The translations under genes and the position numbers were made by a program. A DNA stretch of 64,000 bases from Thiocystis minor. Its GTDB lineage: Bacteria; Pseudomonadota; Gammaproteobacteria; Chromatiales; Chromatiaceae. The notes under the pieces were generated by a model, which was not told where the DNA came from, did not search any database, and saw nothing but the letters and a program-made list of their open reading frames with translations. Location of the stretch: NCBI RefSeq assembly GCF_016653465.1, contig NZ_NHSQ01000051.1, forward strand, positions 1-64,000, written 5' to 3'. Shown here piece after piece: positions 28,138 to 37,826 of this stretch; position 1 is the stretch's first letter; every line of letters starts with the position of its first letter.

Positions 28138-29268
28138 CTAGGCAGCCCTGCCGCCCGTGTACTCGACCACTTCCAGATCGAATCCGGAAATAGCGTGCAT
28201 CGACTTTGGCGCGCTCATCACCCGCATCTTGCGCACCCCGAGATCCGAGAGAATCTGCGCGCCGATCCCATAAGTGCGCAGCTCGCGGCGATCCTGTTGA
28301 CGGACGGGCACCGGATCGTCGCGGTCATGCAGTTTGAAGTCCTTGAGACGCGCCAGCAGGTCGGCGGAACTGTCGCGATTGCGCAGCACCACGATCACGC
28401 CTTCGCCCGCCGCCGCCACCTGACGCATCACATCCCGCAGCGGCCAGCCGCAGGCGTTGTGCGAGGTCTCGAACAGATCGCAGAGCGTATTCTGAAGATG
28501 CACCCGCACCAGCGTCGGGCGCTCCGGGCTGATGTCGCCCAGGGTCAGGGCCAGATGAATCTCGTTGTCGATACTGTCACGGTAGGCGACCAGACGAAAG
28601 GTCGCCTCGGCGGTCGGCAGTTCGCACTCGCATTCGCGCAGCACCGCCTTTTCGTGGCGAACGCGGTATTGAATCAGATCGGCGATGGTTCCGATCTTGA
28701 TGCCGTGGGTGCGGGCGAAGATCTCCAGGTCCGGACGACGGGCCATGGTGCCGTCTTCGTTCAGGATCTCGACGATCGCCGCCGCCGGGCTGAACCCGGC
28801 CAGTCGCGCCAGATCGCAGCCGGCCTCGGTGTGTCCGGCGCGCACCAGCACCCCGCCCGGCTGGGCCATGAGCGGAAAGATATGGCCGGGCTGGACCAGA
28901 TCCCGAGCGCTCGCCTCGGGCGCGACCGCGGCGCGGATGGTGACCGCGCGGTCGGCGGCTGAAATCCCGGTGGTGACGCCGCGCGCGGCCTCAATGGACA
29001 CCGTGAAGGCGGTTGAATGCGCCGCCTGATTGTCGCTGACCATCAGCGGCAGACGCAGTTGCTCGCAGCGTTCCTTGGTCAGTGTCAGACAGATCAGACC
29101 GCGTCCGTACTTGGCCATGAAATTCACCGCCTCGGCGGTGACGCAGTCGGCGGCGAGCAGCAGATCGCCCTCGTTTTCGCGATCCTCGTCGTCCATGATC
29201 ACGACCATGCGACCCTGGCGCAGATCCTCGATGATTTCCTCGGTGCTGTTGACGCGGCTACTGCTCAT
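28138..29268 (-). CDS. ribBA: 3,4-dihydroxy-2-butanone 4-phosphate synthase with degenerate GTP cyclohydrolase II domain
   Basis: 376 residues. The N-terminal DHBP synthase domain (1 to about 200) has the acidic metal-binding motif [12 protein letters not shown] and [16 protein letters not shown]. The C-terminal half has the GTP cyclohydrolase II fold but lacks the zinc motif C-X2-G-X(n)-C-X-C; in its place is [16 protein letters not shown]. Such degenerate RibBA proteins are common in gammaproteobacteria and probably supply only the RibB reaction, so a separate ribA is expected elsewhere. Confidence 0.93.
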   Translation of the reverse strand: MSSSRVNSTEEIIEDLRQGRMVVIMDDEDRENEGDLLLAADCVTAEAVNFMAKYGRGLICLTLTKERCEQLRLPLMVSDNQAAHSTAFTVSIEAARGVTTGISAADRAVTIRAAVAPEASARDLVQPGHIFPLMAQPGGVLVRAGHTEAGCDLARLAGFSPAAAIVEILNEDGTMARRPDLEIFARTHGIKIGTIADLIQYRVRHEKAVLRECECELPTAEATFRLVAYRDSIDNEIHLALTLGDISPERPTLVRVHLQNTLCDLFETSHNACGWPLRDVMRQVAAAGEGVIVVLRNRDSSADLLARLKDFKLHDRDDPVPVRQQDRRELRTYGIGAQILSDLGVRKMRVMSAPKSMHAISGFDLEVVEYTGGRAA

Positions 29269-29322
29269 GGACTGGATGTCTTCGTGTGGGAAAGCCCGTT
29301 AGACTAACAAAAAAGGCTGAGT

Positions 29323-29985
29323 TCATGGATTGACAAAACCGTGCTCCGCGAGAAACTCAAGCGTCACTCCGGATGAGGTTGGCGTAGCGGCGCGCTCGCC
29401 CAACAGGAGTCGCTCCAGATAGCGGGCGATCAGATCAACCTCCAGGTTGACGCGGGCGCCCGTCCGATAACCGCCGATAATGGTCTCCCGGATGGTGTGC
29501 GGGACGATGTTCAACTCGAAGACCGCGCCATCGACCCGATTGACGGTCAAGCTGACGCCATCGACGCAGATGGATCCCTTCTGGGCGATATAGCGAGCCA
29601 GTTCGTCGGGGGCCTGGATGCGCAGCCGCCAGGAGCGGGCGTCCTCGTGACGTTCCAGCAGGACGCCGACTCCGTCGACATGACCGCTGACCAGATGTCC
29701 GCCGAGCGGCGTCGAGAGCGTCAGCGCCTTTTCCAGATTGACCCGGCCGCCGGGGCCAAGCGCACCCAGGGTGGTCAAGGAGAGCGATTCGCGCGAGACA
29801 TCGGCGGAGAAGCCCCGGCCGGTCAGCTCCACGGCGGTCAGACAGACCCCGTTGACGGCGATACTGTCGCCGATCGCCACCTCGGCGAGCGGCAGCTTGC
29901 CGGTGTCGATCGTCAGCCGGACATCGCCGCCGCGTGGCTCAAGGCGCTGGATCTGGCCGATGGATTGAATGATTCCGGTAAACAT
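29323..29985 (-). CDS. ribE: riboflavin synthase alpha chain
   Basis: 220 residues with the two tandem lumazine-binding barrels: the first starts MFTGIIQSIGQI and contains SIAVNGVCLTAVEL, the second has GHLVSGHVDGVG and ICVDGVSLTVNRV. The enzyme dismutates two lumazines to riboflavin. It should follow ribD, but a ribbon-helix-helix gene on the opposite strand now lies between, so it may have its own promoter. Confidence 0.94.
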   Translation of the reverse strand: MFTGIIQSIGQIQRLEPRGGDVRLTIDTGKLPLAEVAIGDSIAVNGVCLTAVELTGRGFSADVSRESLSLTTLGALGPGGRVNLEKALTLSTPLGGHLVSGHVDGVGVLLERHEDARSWRLRIQAPDELARYIAQKGSICVDGVSLTVNRVDGAVFELNIVPHTIRETIIGGYRTGARVNLEVDLIARYLERLLLGERAATPTSSGVTLEFLAEHGFVNP

Positions 29986-30071
29986 GATGTTCGATGCTGG
30001 CTCCAGAAACTAGACGGTATCAATCGTGGCAATACACTTGCAATCGAATGCATGCAAACAGGATACGCACA

Positions 30072-30314
30072 ATGCCGACGATGAGATTACGACTCGATGA
30101 AAAAACCAGCCAATCCCTTGAGGTGCTCGCCAAGGCAATGGACCGCTCGACATCGTACCTGGCAACGCGGGCCATCGATGACTTCGTCAAGCTCAACGCC
30201 TGGCAAGTCGAAGCGATCGAGCAGGGCGTCAGCGAAGCCGACGTCGGAAACTTCGTTGAGCACTCCGCTCTGAAGCAGCATTGGGAGTCCAGGCTTGCGA
30301 ATTCGCTGGACTAA
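30072..30314 (+). CDS. ribbon-helix-helix (CopG/ParD-like) protein, orphan antitoxin type
   Basis: 80 residues from ATG 30072. The N terminus (MRLRLDEKTSQSLEVLAKAM then DRSTSYLATRAIDDFV) is the short strand plus two helices of an RHH DNA-binding dimer; the tail (QVEAIEQGVSEADVGNF) resembles the toxin-wrapping tail of ParD-type antitoxins. No RelE/ParE gene follows: ribD begins on the other strand 35 bp later. A TTGCA...TGCAA inverted repeat just upstream (about 30039-30058) could be its operator. It is inserted in the rib operon against the direction of transcription. Confidence 0.75.
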   Translation: MPTMRLRLDEKTSQSLEVLAKAMDRSTSYLATRAIDDFVKLNAWQVEAIEQGVSEADVGNFVEHSALKQHWESRLANSLD

Positions 30315-30348
30315 AAGCGCCGCGCGCGATTTGAGCGCCATCGAGGTT

Positions 30349-31560
30349 TTAATCCTCGCGCGACATGACCGGCCGCGCCCGAACCCGCAGATCAACCCCA
30401 ACCCGCCGCACATCGACGATCTCCAGCGCAATCCGCTCGGCCATCGTCGTGACCCCCGGCAGATGAAATAACCCCATCCCGGCATCGCCCATAAGATGCG
30501 GTGCCTGATAGAGCACGATCTCGTCGATCAGCCCGGCGGCCAGCATGGCTCCGGCCAGGGTCGCGCCGGTTTCCAGCAGCAACTCGTTGATGTCCCGACG
30601 CGCCAGCTCGCCCATCAGCGCCGCCAGATCCACCCGCCCTTCGCGTTGCGGACAGCGATACACCAAGGCGCCGGCGGCCGCGAGCGCGTCCATCCGCGCG
30701 GGCGCGTCGTCCACGCCCACTACCAGCGTCTCGCCGGGCAGAGTCAGCATCCGCGCCTGCAGCGGCATGCGCCAATGACTGTCGACCACGATCCGCAGCG
30801 GTTGACGGAGCGGGACGCCCGGCTCCGGCTTCAGCTCCAGATTCAACTCCAGTTCCATCTCCATCCGATCCAGCGGATCCAGTTCCGGCACCTCGTCCGC
30901 CGACAGACGCACGTTCAGGCTCGGATCGTCCGCGAGCACCGTGCCGATCCCGGTCAGAATGGCCGAACTCGCGGCGCGCCAGAGCTGCACTTCGCGTCGC
31001 GATGCCGTCGAGCTGATCCATTGGCTCTCGCCGCTGGCCATGGCCGTGCGACCGTCCAGGCTCGCCGCCAGTTTGCAGCGGACAAAGGGCCGCCCCTGTT
31101 CCATGCGTTTGATGAAACCGGGATTCAACGCCCGCGCCAGATCCTCCAGCACGCCGGTTTTCACCTCGATGCCCGCCTCGCGCAGACTGGCGATCCCCTT
31201 GCCGGCGACCAGCGGATTCGGGTCCGCCATGGCGCAGACCACCCGCGTCACGCCCGCCGCGATGAGCGCGTCCGTGCAGGGCGGCGTGCGGCCATGATGA
31301 CAGCAGGGCTCCAGGGTGACGTAGGCCGTCGCCCCGCGCGCGGCCTCGCCCGCCTGGGCCAGCGCGTTGCGCTCGGCGTGCGGCTCGCCGGCGCGACGAT
31401 GCCAGCCCTCGCCGACCGGTAGACCGTCGCGCACCAGCACGCAGCCCACGCACGGATTGGGGTCGGCGCTATAGTGCCCCCGTTTGGCCAGATGGATCGC
31501 CTCCGCCATGACAACCTCATCGGAGACCCGCTGCGCGCCTGAGTCCGCCGTGCCGTTCAT
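30349..31560 (-). CDS. ribD: bifunctional riboflavin deaminase/reductase RibD
   Basis: 403 residues from ATG 31560, which overlaps the nrdR stop. The deaminase domain has [12 protein letters not shown] and [19 protein letters not shown] (zinc ligands), the reductase domain has [20 protein letters not shown] and a [13 protein letters not shown]-type end. An unusual Glu/Leu-rich insert ([15 protein letters not shown]) splits the reductase. The enzyme performs the second and third steps of riboflavin synthesis. Confidence 0.93.
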   Translation of the reverse strand: MNGTADSGAQRVSDEVVMAEAIHLAKRGHYSADPNPCVGCVLVRDGLPVGEGWHRRAGEPHAERNALAQAGEAARGATAYVTLEPCCHHGRTPPCTDALIAAGVTRVVCAMADPNPLVAGKGIASLREAGIEVKTGVLEDLARALNPGFIKRMEQGRPFVRCKLAASLDGRTAMASGESQWISSTASRREVQLWRAASSAILTGIGTVLADDPSLNVRLSADEVPELDPLDRMEMELELNLELKPEPGVPLRQPLRIVVDSHWRMPLQARMLTLPGETLVVGVDDAPARMDALAAAGALVYRCPQREGRVDLAALMGELARRDINELLLETGATLAGAMLAAGLIDEIVLYQAPHLMGDAGMGLFHLPGVTTMAERIALEIVDVRRVGVDLRVRARPVMSRED

Positions 31561-32072
31561 TCGGCGTTGGACTCCAATTCCTTGAGCAGATCCATCTGAT
31601 GACGATTGGCCTCGGGCGAGGGTTGACGTTCGAGCCGTTCGATCTCCTCGCGGAAGGCGGCCACGTCCTCGAATTTCCGATAGACCGAGGCGAAGCGCAC
31701 ATAGGCGACCTGATCGAGCTGGCGCAGTTCGTCCATGACCAACTCGCCGATCCGCAACGAGGGCACCTCGCTCTCCCCACTCGACATCAAGCGCCGCTGG
31801 ATGTGCGACATCGCCGTGTCGATCTGCTCGGTGCTCACGGGGCGCTTCTCCAGCGCCCGAATCATCCCCGAGCGGAGCTTGCGACCGTCGAAAGGCACCC
31901 GACTGCCATCGCGTTTGACGATGCGCGGCAGATTGAGTTCGGCGGATTCGTAGGTCGTGAAACGCTCCTTGCACACCACGCATTTGCGCCGTCGACGCAC
32001 CTGATCGCCCTCGCCCGACAGGCGCGAGTCGACGACCTTGGTATCCTGGGCACCGCAGAAGGGACAACGCAT
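31557..32072 (-). CDS. nrdR: transcriptional repressor NrdR
   Basis: 171 residues from ATG 32072. The zinc ribbon [17 protein letters not shown] ... [13 protein letters not shown] and the ATP-cone ([15 protein letters not shown]) are complete. It represses ribonucleotide reductase genes by sensing ATP/dATP. The C terminus is longer than usual ([16 protein letters not shown]). It is normally preceded by glyA; here 5.8 kb of other genes separate them. Confidence 0.94.
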   Translation of the reverse strand: MRCPFCGAQDTKVVDSRLSGEGDQVRRRRKCVVCKERFTTYESAELNLPRIVKRDGSRVPFDGRKLRSGMIRALEKRPVSTEQIDTAMSHIQRRLMSSGESEVPSLRIGELVMDELRQLDQVAYVRFASVYRKFEDVAAFREEIERLERQPSPEANRHQMDLLKELESNAE

Positions 32073-32289
32073 GTGGTCGTGGTCAGTTAGGTCGTGGTGA
32101 GAGTGGTCGCGACACGCAGACAGCGAGCCTGCCGTCGCGGGGGACCACGGCAGCACCATGATCCAGGGAAGCGAAGATACAGGGATGCGCGAAACGAAGC
32201 AAAGCGCATCGCTCGCGAGCGCCGCGCGTCCGGGGCAACGTCTCGCCCAGGGAGCGCCCGCGGCGGTGTTTCACGGTAACATCCAGGCC

Positions 32290-33498
32290 ATGGGAAAAAA
32301 GACCCTGGACCACCGCCCCCAATCAGCCACGGAAACGTCGCGCGACGTACTGGCGCGGCTCGAAGCGCACCACTGTCGGCGGCGACAACAACTGCCAACG
32401 GTCACCGTACTGGCCGGCCCGTCCGCGACCGCGTACCGCGCCTGGACCCAATGGAACGCACGGGCGCGGCGCAGCGGGGCCGTCTGGTCGTCCGATCGCG
32501 CCGACACCTGCCTGGATGTCTGGCTGGCGGCACTGCGCGCGGGCGGCGACGTCCTCCTGCGCGCCCCGACCCAGGACGGCATTTCAGGCGCGGACGAGGA
32601 CATCCTGGCGCAATTGCCGCCCTGGCTGCGGGAGCGCCGCGCCGAGCGTGCCGCGCGGGTGTCCGACGTGGCCGTGGCGCTCGCCCGGCAACCGCCTGAC
32701 GATGCCCCCTGGGGCGAGGCGCGAACGTTTGCCTGGCTACTGACGCGCCTGTCGGCGGAGACCCTGCCGGGCCTGCTGATCGTCGTGGCGCGCGAGACCC
32801 GGTCGGCGGCGCCCCTGGAGATGGCGGCGCGGATCGCCGAGCAGGCGCCGCGGTTGCCGCTGGCGGTCGCGATCGCGACCGATCGGTACGACCGTTATCT
32901 GGAGACCGCGCCAGAATCCCGCTACAAGGCGATCCTGCGCGAAGGCGTCGTCCGACTGGCCGCGCCCAGCCAGGAGCGGCTCCAGGACTGGTTCGTCCGG
33001 CAGGCGCTGGGCAGCGATCCCGATCCGCGTCCGCTGATCGCCGTTCTGGCGCGTCATGGCGCGGCCCCGACGGTGCTGCGCGAGGCCGTGTCTTTGCTGC
33101 GCTGTCTGCACGCGCGCGCCACCCCGGAGGACAGCGCGGCGGCGCGTAGTCAGGCCGAGCGGTTTCTCTTCCGCCTGCTCGAATCCATCCCCGAGCTGGC
33201 CGGCCGGTTCCGACTCAACGCCCAACTCGCTATCCCGTTCGGCAACCGCCCGCTGGAGGTCGACCTCCTGGCCGATCCGCCGGGTGTCGCGGTGGAGATT
33301 GACGGGTATCATCACTTTCAGGACGCCGCACGCTATCGGCGCGACCGCCGTAAGGATTTGGCGCTGCAACAACAGGGCTTGCTCGTGTTGCGCTTTCTCG
33401 CCGAGGATGTGGTCAGCGATCTGGAGTCGATTCTCGATACGCTGCGTCATGCGCTTCAACACCCAACGATCTTGCCTGCTCGGAGGCCCCCTGAATGA
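32290..33498 (+). CDS. DUF559-like PD-(D/E)XK nuclease protein, first gene of a three-gene candidate defence operon
   Basis: 402 residues from ATG 32290; earlier in-frame ATGs at 32158 and 32185 add up to 44 residues and cannot be excluded, as no start has a good ribosome site. The first 300 residues are helical, Ala/Arg-rich, and contain a degenerate ATPase-like pattern (TVTVLAGPSATAYRAWTQW, GLLIVVARETRS). The last 95 are a nuclease of the DUF559/Vsr-like group: LEVDLLADPPGVAVEIDGYHH, then RRDRRKDLALQQQGLLVLRF, with D, E-X-D and K in the usual order. The stop overlaps the next ATG (ATGA). The genes lie between nrdR and glyA. Confidence 0.7.
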   Translation: MGKKTLDHRPQSATETSRDVLARLEAHHCRRRQQLPTVTVLAGPSATAYRAWTQWNARARRSGAVWSSDRADTCLDVWLAALRAGGDVLLRAPTQDGISGADEDILAQLPPWLRERRAERAARVSDVAVALARQPPDDAPWGEARTFAWLLTRLSAETLPGLLIVVARETRSAAPLEMAARIAEQAPRLPLAVAIATDRYDRYLETAPESRYKAILREGVVRLAAPSQERLQDWFVRQALGSDPDPRPLIAVLARHGAAPTVLREAVSLLRCLHARATPEDSAAARSQAERFLFRLLESIPELAGRFRLNAQLAIPFGNRPLEVDLLADPPGVAVEIDGYHHFQDAARYRRDRRKDLALQQQGLLVLRFLAEDVVSDLESILDTLRHALQHPTILPARRPPE

Positions 33499-34550
33499 AC
33501 GCCCCCGCCTTCACCCTGACGGAGTTGCTCCGCGCCCGCCTATTGGCCGCCGCGCCAGCGGGATTGACCGCCAGCGAAATGACGAAATCGCTGCAACCGC
33601 TGCGGCCCGACACCACCGGCGCGGCCTGGTCGCGCGCCTTGGCCGATGCGCTCGCGCCGCTGCAAGAGACCGGTCAGCTTGAACGGCAAGGCGCCTCCCG
33701 TTGGCGCCTGACGACGGCGGGTCGCGAGGCGGGGCTCGCCTGGCTGTCCGTGCGGCAAACCGCCAAGCCGCTGTCCTGGCCACAGGTGAGGAACATCGCT
33801 CTGCAAGCCCGCGCGTTGGGCCTGCCGCCGCCAAGGACCGATCAGGAACGCAAGCAACTTGCCAGCGCCGACGGCCTGCGCGCGGCGATTCTGGCCGTGC
33901 AGTATTCGCTGCCCGGCGGACCCTATCCGACGCTCGCGCAGGCCCGCAACGCGCTGCTCTGGTGGCTGCTGCTGGCCGCGCCCGAGAACCCGCGCCACCG
34001 GCGCGAGCGGTGGCCGGCCGTCAGCGGTCAGCGGTTTATGCACAACGCCCCCAAGATCCTGCTGAACGACTTACTCGGCACCGCGAGCGACCTGCCGGTG
34101 GACAACGCGCTCAAGCAACTCGTCGCCCAGTCCATCGGCGCGCGCCGCACGGACGTGAACGAACTGCGGCTCACGGTGCTGCGACGCGCGCTGGCGGACG
34201 CGGTCCCGGACGCGCCGGCAACGCTGGCGGCGCCGGACCAGGCCACGCCAGCGTCGGTCGACCTCGCCGCCTTTGCCGCGACGGTGATACAAACCGCGCG
34301 GACAACCGCCACGGGCCGTTTTGGCGAGGATAAGATCTTCATTTCTCATGTCTGGGAGCGCCTGCGCGAAGCAGGTCGGGACGCCGAACTCACCGAGACC
34401 CAGTTCAAGGAGCGGCTTGCCGAGGCGAATCGCCAGGGGCTGTTGCGTCTGAGCCGGGCCGATCTGGCCTATACGCTCGACCCGGACGACGTCGCCCGCT
34501 CCGAGCTTCGCTATCTCACCGCCACCTTCCACTTCATTCGGCTGGATTGA
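33495..34550 (+). CDS. winged-helix-like protein, second gene of the candidate defence operon
   Basis: 351 residues. ATG 33495 has GGAGG 8 nt upstream, inside the end of the preceding gene. The N-terminal 75 residues look like a winged helix (LTELLRARLLAAAPAGLTAS then a turn and ETGQLERQGASRWRLTTAG). The C-terminal 90 residues (FGEDKIFISHVWERLREAGR ... LSRADLAYTLDPDDVA) look like a second one, resembling the regulatory winged helix of some helicase-associated proteins. The middle is Ala-rich and helical. No catalytic motif is visible; a DNA-binding or adaptor role is inferred. It ends in TTGA, overlapping a possible TTG start of the next gene. Confidence 0.6.
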   Translation: MNAPAFTLTELLRARLLAAAPAGLTASEMTKSLQPLRPDTTGAAWSRALADALAPLQETGQLERQGASRWRLTTAGREAGLAWLSVRQTAKPLSWPQVRNIALQARALGLPPPRTDQERKQLASADGLRAAILAVQYSLPGGPYPTLAQARNALLWWLLLAAPENPRHRRERWPAVSGQRFMHNAPKILLNDLLGTASDLPVDNALKQLVAQSIGARRTDVNELRLTVLRRALADAVPDAPATLAAPDQATPASVDLAAFAATVIQTARTTATGRFGEDKIFISHVWERLREAGRDAELTETQFKERLAEANRQGLLRLSRADLAYTLDPDDVARSELRYLTATFHFIRLD

Positions 34551-34564
34551 GACACCCGTCGCGC

Positions 34565-37500
34565 ATGGAACCCGATCCACGCCTGCATGCCCTTTGCTCC
34601 GCGCGCGGCGAGGGGCTTTTTCACTCCGTCACCCATCAGCATCAGATCTGGTTGCCGGACCCTTTCGATGTGGAGACCATCCATCAGGAGGCGCGTGACG
34701 GCTATCGGCGCCTGCTGCATCGCGTGGCGCCGTCGCACGCGCCCGATGCGGGGCGCATCCTGCTGTTGCTCGGCGATTCCGGTGCCGGCAAGACACACCT
34801 GGTGCGCGCCCTGCGCAACACGACGCACGCCCAGGCCAGCGGCTATTTCAGCTACATGCAGATGACCTCGGCGGTCCCGAATTATGCCCGTTACGTGCTG
34901 CGTCAGACCATCGACTCGCTGGACAAGCCCTATTTCATGCCAATGGGCGCGACCACGGGCCTGCTGCGTCTGTCCAATGCACTGGTCGAGAACACGACGG
35001 CCGTCACGCCGGCCGCCCTGGAACTCCTGCGCAGCGGTCGGTTGTCCGCGCGGGATCGTCGCGATCTGATCGACCGGCTCGCCGACCGCGTGCTCAAGCT
35101 CACGCCTTTTCGCCAGGTCGACCTCGACCTGGTGCGCGCACTCTTGTTTCTGCAATCGAGCGACCCGGCCATCAATCACCGGGTGTTCCGATTTCTGCGC
35201 TGCGAGCCGCTGGCCCAGCAGGACCAGCAGCTTCTGGGGGGTTTGCTCGCGCCCCGCACCGAAGAGGACGACCCGCAGCGGATGCTCGTCGCCCTCGCGC
35301 AGTTGATCCAGGCCCTTGGCGCCGGCGCGCTGGTCATCTGTCTGGATCAGTTGGAGGACATCCTGCAGATGGAGGCGGCGGAGCAGAAATTTCGCAATGC
35401 CATCCGCACGGTCGTCACCCTGGCCGAGGTGCCGAATGTGATTGCGGTGATCGCCTGCCTGGCCGATTTTTATACGACGCTTCGCCAGCACATGTCGGAA
35501 CCCCAGCGCGATCGTCTCGAAAAAGACCCCGCGCCGGTCAAATTGATCGCCGAACGCTCGGCGGATGAGGTCTCGCTCCTGATCGCCCGTCGCGTGAGCG
35601 CCTTTCTGGATGAACAGGAGATTCCTGGAGACGCGCGGGAACCGCTGTTTCCCTTTCCGCCAGACACGCCGTCGACGCTCGCCCGTCTGCCGACCCGTCA
35701 CATCCTCGACTGGTGTCGGGAGCGGCGCGACCAGGGTTTTCAGGATCTGCCGGTGGCGGTGCATGACGCCGCCGCGCCGCCGGCCGCCGCCAGCGGGCGG
35801 CAACTGGAGCAAGCCTGGAACGATCATCTCACCGGCATTCACCCGGTCCCCGAAACGGAGGCGGCGCTGTTGCGTCTGCTGGCCGCGACCATCGCACAGG
35901 GCGCGCTGGAACTGACCAGCGGACATCGCTTCACGGTCCTTGACCAGGGCGACGCGCTGGCCGTCGAGATTGCCAATGCCGGCGGTGTCGTGAAGCAACG
36001 GCTCTTGGTCGCGCCCTGCCAGAAATCCGCCCTGGGCGGGGCGCTCGAAAAGCAGATCGCGGCACTCGCGCAACGCGCTGGCGGGCGCGTGCCGGTGGCG
36101 GTCCGCTCGACCGCGTTCCCAAGCAACCCCAGGACCAGGATCGCGGAACGGCTGGGGCAATTCGTGGCCGCTGGCGGACGACGGGTCGTGGTCGCCGATT
36201 CCGATTGGCGGGCCATGGCCGCCATGCCCTCCTTCCTGGCGCAACATGGCGCCGACCCCGCGTTCCCTGACTGGCTGCGCGCCGATTGTCCGCTGACGCG
36301 CCTGCCGGCACTGCGGGATCTGCTTGCGCTGCACACGCTCCAGCCGGGAGGAACCGAACCCGCGAGGCCAGCGGAACCCACGCCGCCCGCCCGTCTTTCT
36401 CCGCCCCCCGCGGGGAACGGGAGCGAGACCGGGCGGACGCCGCGGCAGGAGGTCGCGCCCCGGCTCGGCGAAACGCGCGATTTTCAGCCACGGACGCTCT
36501 CGCTGGTGACCGCCAGTCTGGTCCGGCACGCGGCCTTCCTCGGCGGTTCCGGCTCGGGCAAGACCACGCTGGCGCTCCATCTCATCGAACAATTGCTGCT
36601 GCAAGGCATCCCCGCGCTGCTGGTCGATCGCAAGGGCGATCTGTGCGGTTACGCGCGCCCGCGGTCCTGGCGGATGCCGGCCGCCGACGCCGCGCGGCAA
36701 CCGGCGCGCGACGCCTTGCGTTCCCGGATCGAGGTGGCGCTCTACACGCCCGGCGCCAGCGCAGGTCGGGGGCGTCCGCTCGGGATCTCCATCGCCCCGC
36801 CTGGGCTTGGCGAACTCCCGAGCGGCGAGCGCCAGCAACTCGCGCAATTCTCGGCGAGCGCATTGGGCGGTCTGATGAATTACCGAACCAGCCGTAGCGA
36901 TCAGCAACGCCTGGCCATTCTCGGCCAGGCGATCGGCCTGCTCGCCGAACTGGAACCCGGCACCCCGCTCGACCTGGAGCGCCTGATGGCCTTCGTTGCT
37001 ACGGAAGACCCACTGCTCGTCAACGCCGTCGGACACCTGGACACCCGGAATTTCAAACGCTTGGCCGAGGATTTGCAGACCCTGAGCCTGCACAATGGCA
37101 AACTGTTCCAGCACGAGGACGAGCGGCTTGACATCGCGACCCTGCTCGGACGAGGGGCCGGGGTGCCAGACGGGCGGACCCGCCTGACGATCGTCAGCAC
37201 GGCCTTTCTGGGCAGCAATGCCAATGTCCTGTTTTGGGTCGCGCAGTTGCTGCTGGAAATTGGCCGCTACGCCACCCGGCACCCGTCGGATGCGCTCCAG
37301 ACGGTCATCCTGTTCGACGAGGCCGATCTCTATCTGCCGGCGCAGTCGAAACCGGCCACCAAGGAGCCGTTGGAAAATCTGCTCAGACGGGCGCGCTCGG
37401 CGGGGATCGGGCTGCTACTCGCCACGCAAAGCCCCGGCGACCTGGATTACCGGTCGCGCGATCAGATTTCCTCATGGTTCGTCGGCAAGATCAAAGAGGA

Positions 37501-37696
37501 GACGGCGCTCAGAAAGCTCAAACCGATGTTGAGCGAGGCGAAAACGGACGTGACAGCCAAGCTGCCGCATCAAGCGGTCGGCGAGTTCTACCTGATTCGC
37601 GACGGCGAGGTCGCCAGTCTGCGGGCGGAGCAGTCGCTCATCCGCGCCGCGCAGATCCCCGCCGAGGAGATCCTCGCGCTGGCGGCGCGGACATGA
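34565..37696 (+). CDS. dual-ATPase protein: N-terminal AAA+ and C-terminal HerA/FtsK-like translocase, third gene of the operon
   Basis: 1043 residues from ATG 34565; TTG 34547, overlapping the previous stop, is possible. The N-terminal AAA+ module has Walker A GDSGAGKTHLV (about 70) and Walker B ALVICLDQLEDI (about 256), with a sensor strand NVIAVIACLADFY. A central part (about 430-560) reads like an endonuclease-fold or DNA-recognition domain (KQRLLVAPCQKSALGGALEK, VAVRSTAFP). After a Pro-rich linker the HerA-like motor has Walker A GGSGSGKTTLALHL (about 659), Walker B VILFDEADLYLPA (about 915), and GIGLLLATQSPGDLDYRSRD. Two motors in one chain beside a nuclease suggest DNA translocation with cutting. 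A 49-bp heptamer repeat follows the stop. Confidence 0.78.
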   Translation: MEPDPRLHALCSARGEGLFHSVTHQHQIWLPDPFDVETIHQEARDGYRRLLHRVAPSHAPDAGRILLLLGDSGAGKTHLVRALRNTTHAQASGYFSYMQMTSAVPNYARYVLRQTIDSLDKPYFMPMGATTGLLRLSNALVENTTAVTPAALELLRSGRLSARDRRDLIDRLADRVLKLTPFRQVDLDLVRALLFLQSSDPAINHRVFRFLRCEPLAQQDQQLLGGLLAPRTEEDDPQRMLVALAQLIQALGAGALVICLDQLEDILQMEAAEQKFRNAIRTVVTLAEVPNVIAVIACLADFYTTLRQHMSEPQRDRLEKDPAPVKLIAERSADEVSLLIARRVSAFLDEQEIPGDAREPLFPFPPDTPSTLARLPTRHILDWCRERRDQGFQDLPVAVHDAAAPPAAASGRQLEQAWNDHLTGIHPVPETEAALLRLLAATIAQGALELTSGHRFTVLDQGDALAVEIANAGGVVKQRLLVAPCQKSALGGALEKQIAALAQRAGGRVPVAVRSTAFPSNPRTRIAERLGQFVAAGGRRVVVADSDWRAMAAMPSFLAQHGADPAFPDWLRADCPLTRLPALRDLLALHTLQPGGTEPARPAEPTPPARLSPPPAGNGSETGRTPRQEVAPRLGETRDFQPRTLSLVTASLVRHAAFLGGSGSGKTTLALHLIEQLLLQGIPALLVDRKGDLCGYARPRSWRMPAADAARQPARDALRSRIEVALYTPGASAGRGRPLGISIAPPGLGELPSGERQQLAQFSASALGGLMNYRTSRSDQQRLAILGQAIGLLAELEPGTPLDLERLMAFVATEDPLLVNAVGHLDTRNFKRLAEDLQTLSLHNGKLFQHEDERLDIATLLGRGAGVPDGRTRLTIVSTAFLGSNANVLFWVAQLLLEIGRYATRHPSDALQTVILFDEADLYLPAQSKPATKEPLENLLRRARSAGIGLLLATQSPGDLDYRSRDQISSWFVGKIKEETALRKLKPMLSEAKTDVTAKLPHQAVGEFYLIRDGEVASLRAEQSLIRAAQIPAEEILALAART

Positions 37697-37729
37697 GCAA
37701 GTTTATTCACGCCTTTGCCGCCATTGCCC

Positions 37730-37778
37730 GATGCCTGATGCCTGATGCCTGATGCCTGATGCCTGATGCCTGATGCGT
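37730..37778 (+). repeat. 7-bp tandem repeat (GATGCCT)
   Basis: Six perfect copies of GATGCCT (37730-37771) and a seventh ending GT. It lies 33 bp after the stop of the HerA-type gene and 48 bp before the convergent end of glyA. Confidence 0.85.
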
Positions 37779-37826
37779 CAGGTCTGACGTAACGATGGCG
37801 TCGATTCCGCGGGTCGAGCGCTGTCC

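Noticed and set aside
34511-37282. 923-residue minus-strand open frame
   Set aside because: It is antisense to the dual-ATPase gene, has no domain motif, and reads like the mirror of a GC-rich gene. The same holds for long minus or plus frames opposite gyrA (52869-55256), soeA (21132-22898), hynL (11365-12741) and the Clp-like gene (7438-8871).
32290-37696. Assignment of the three-gene operon to BREX, Dnd/Dpt or HerA-DUF4297/HerA-SIR2
   Set aside because: No methyltransferase, PglZ, sulfur-transfer gene, SIR2 or DUF4297 partner is present, and the HerA-like motor is fused to an AAA+ module. I therefore left it unnamed.
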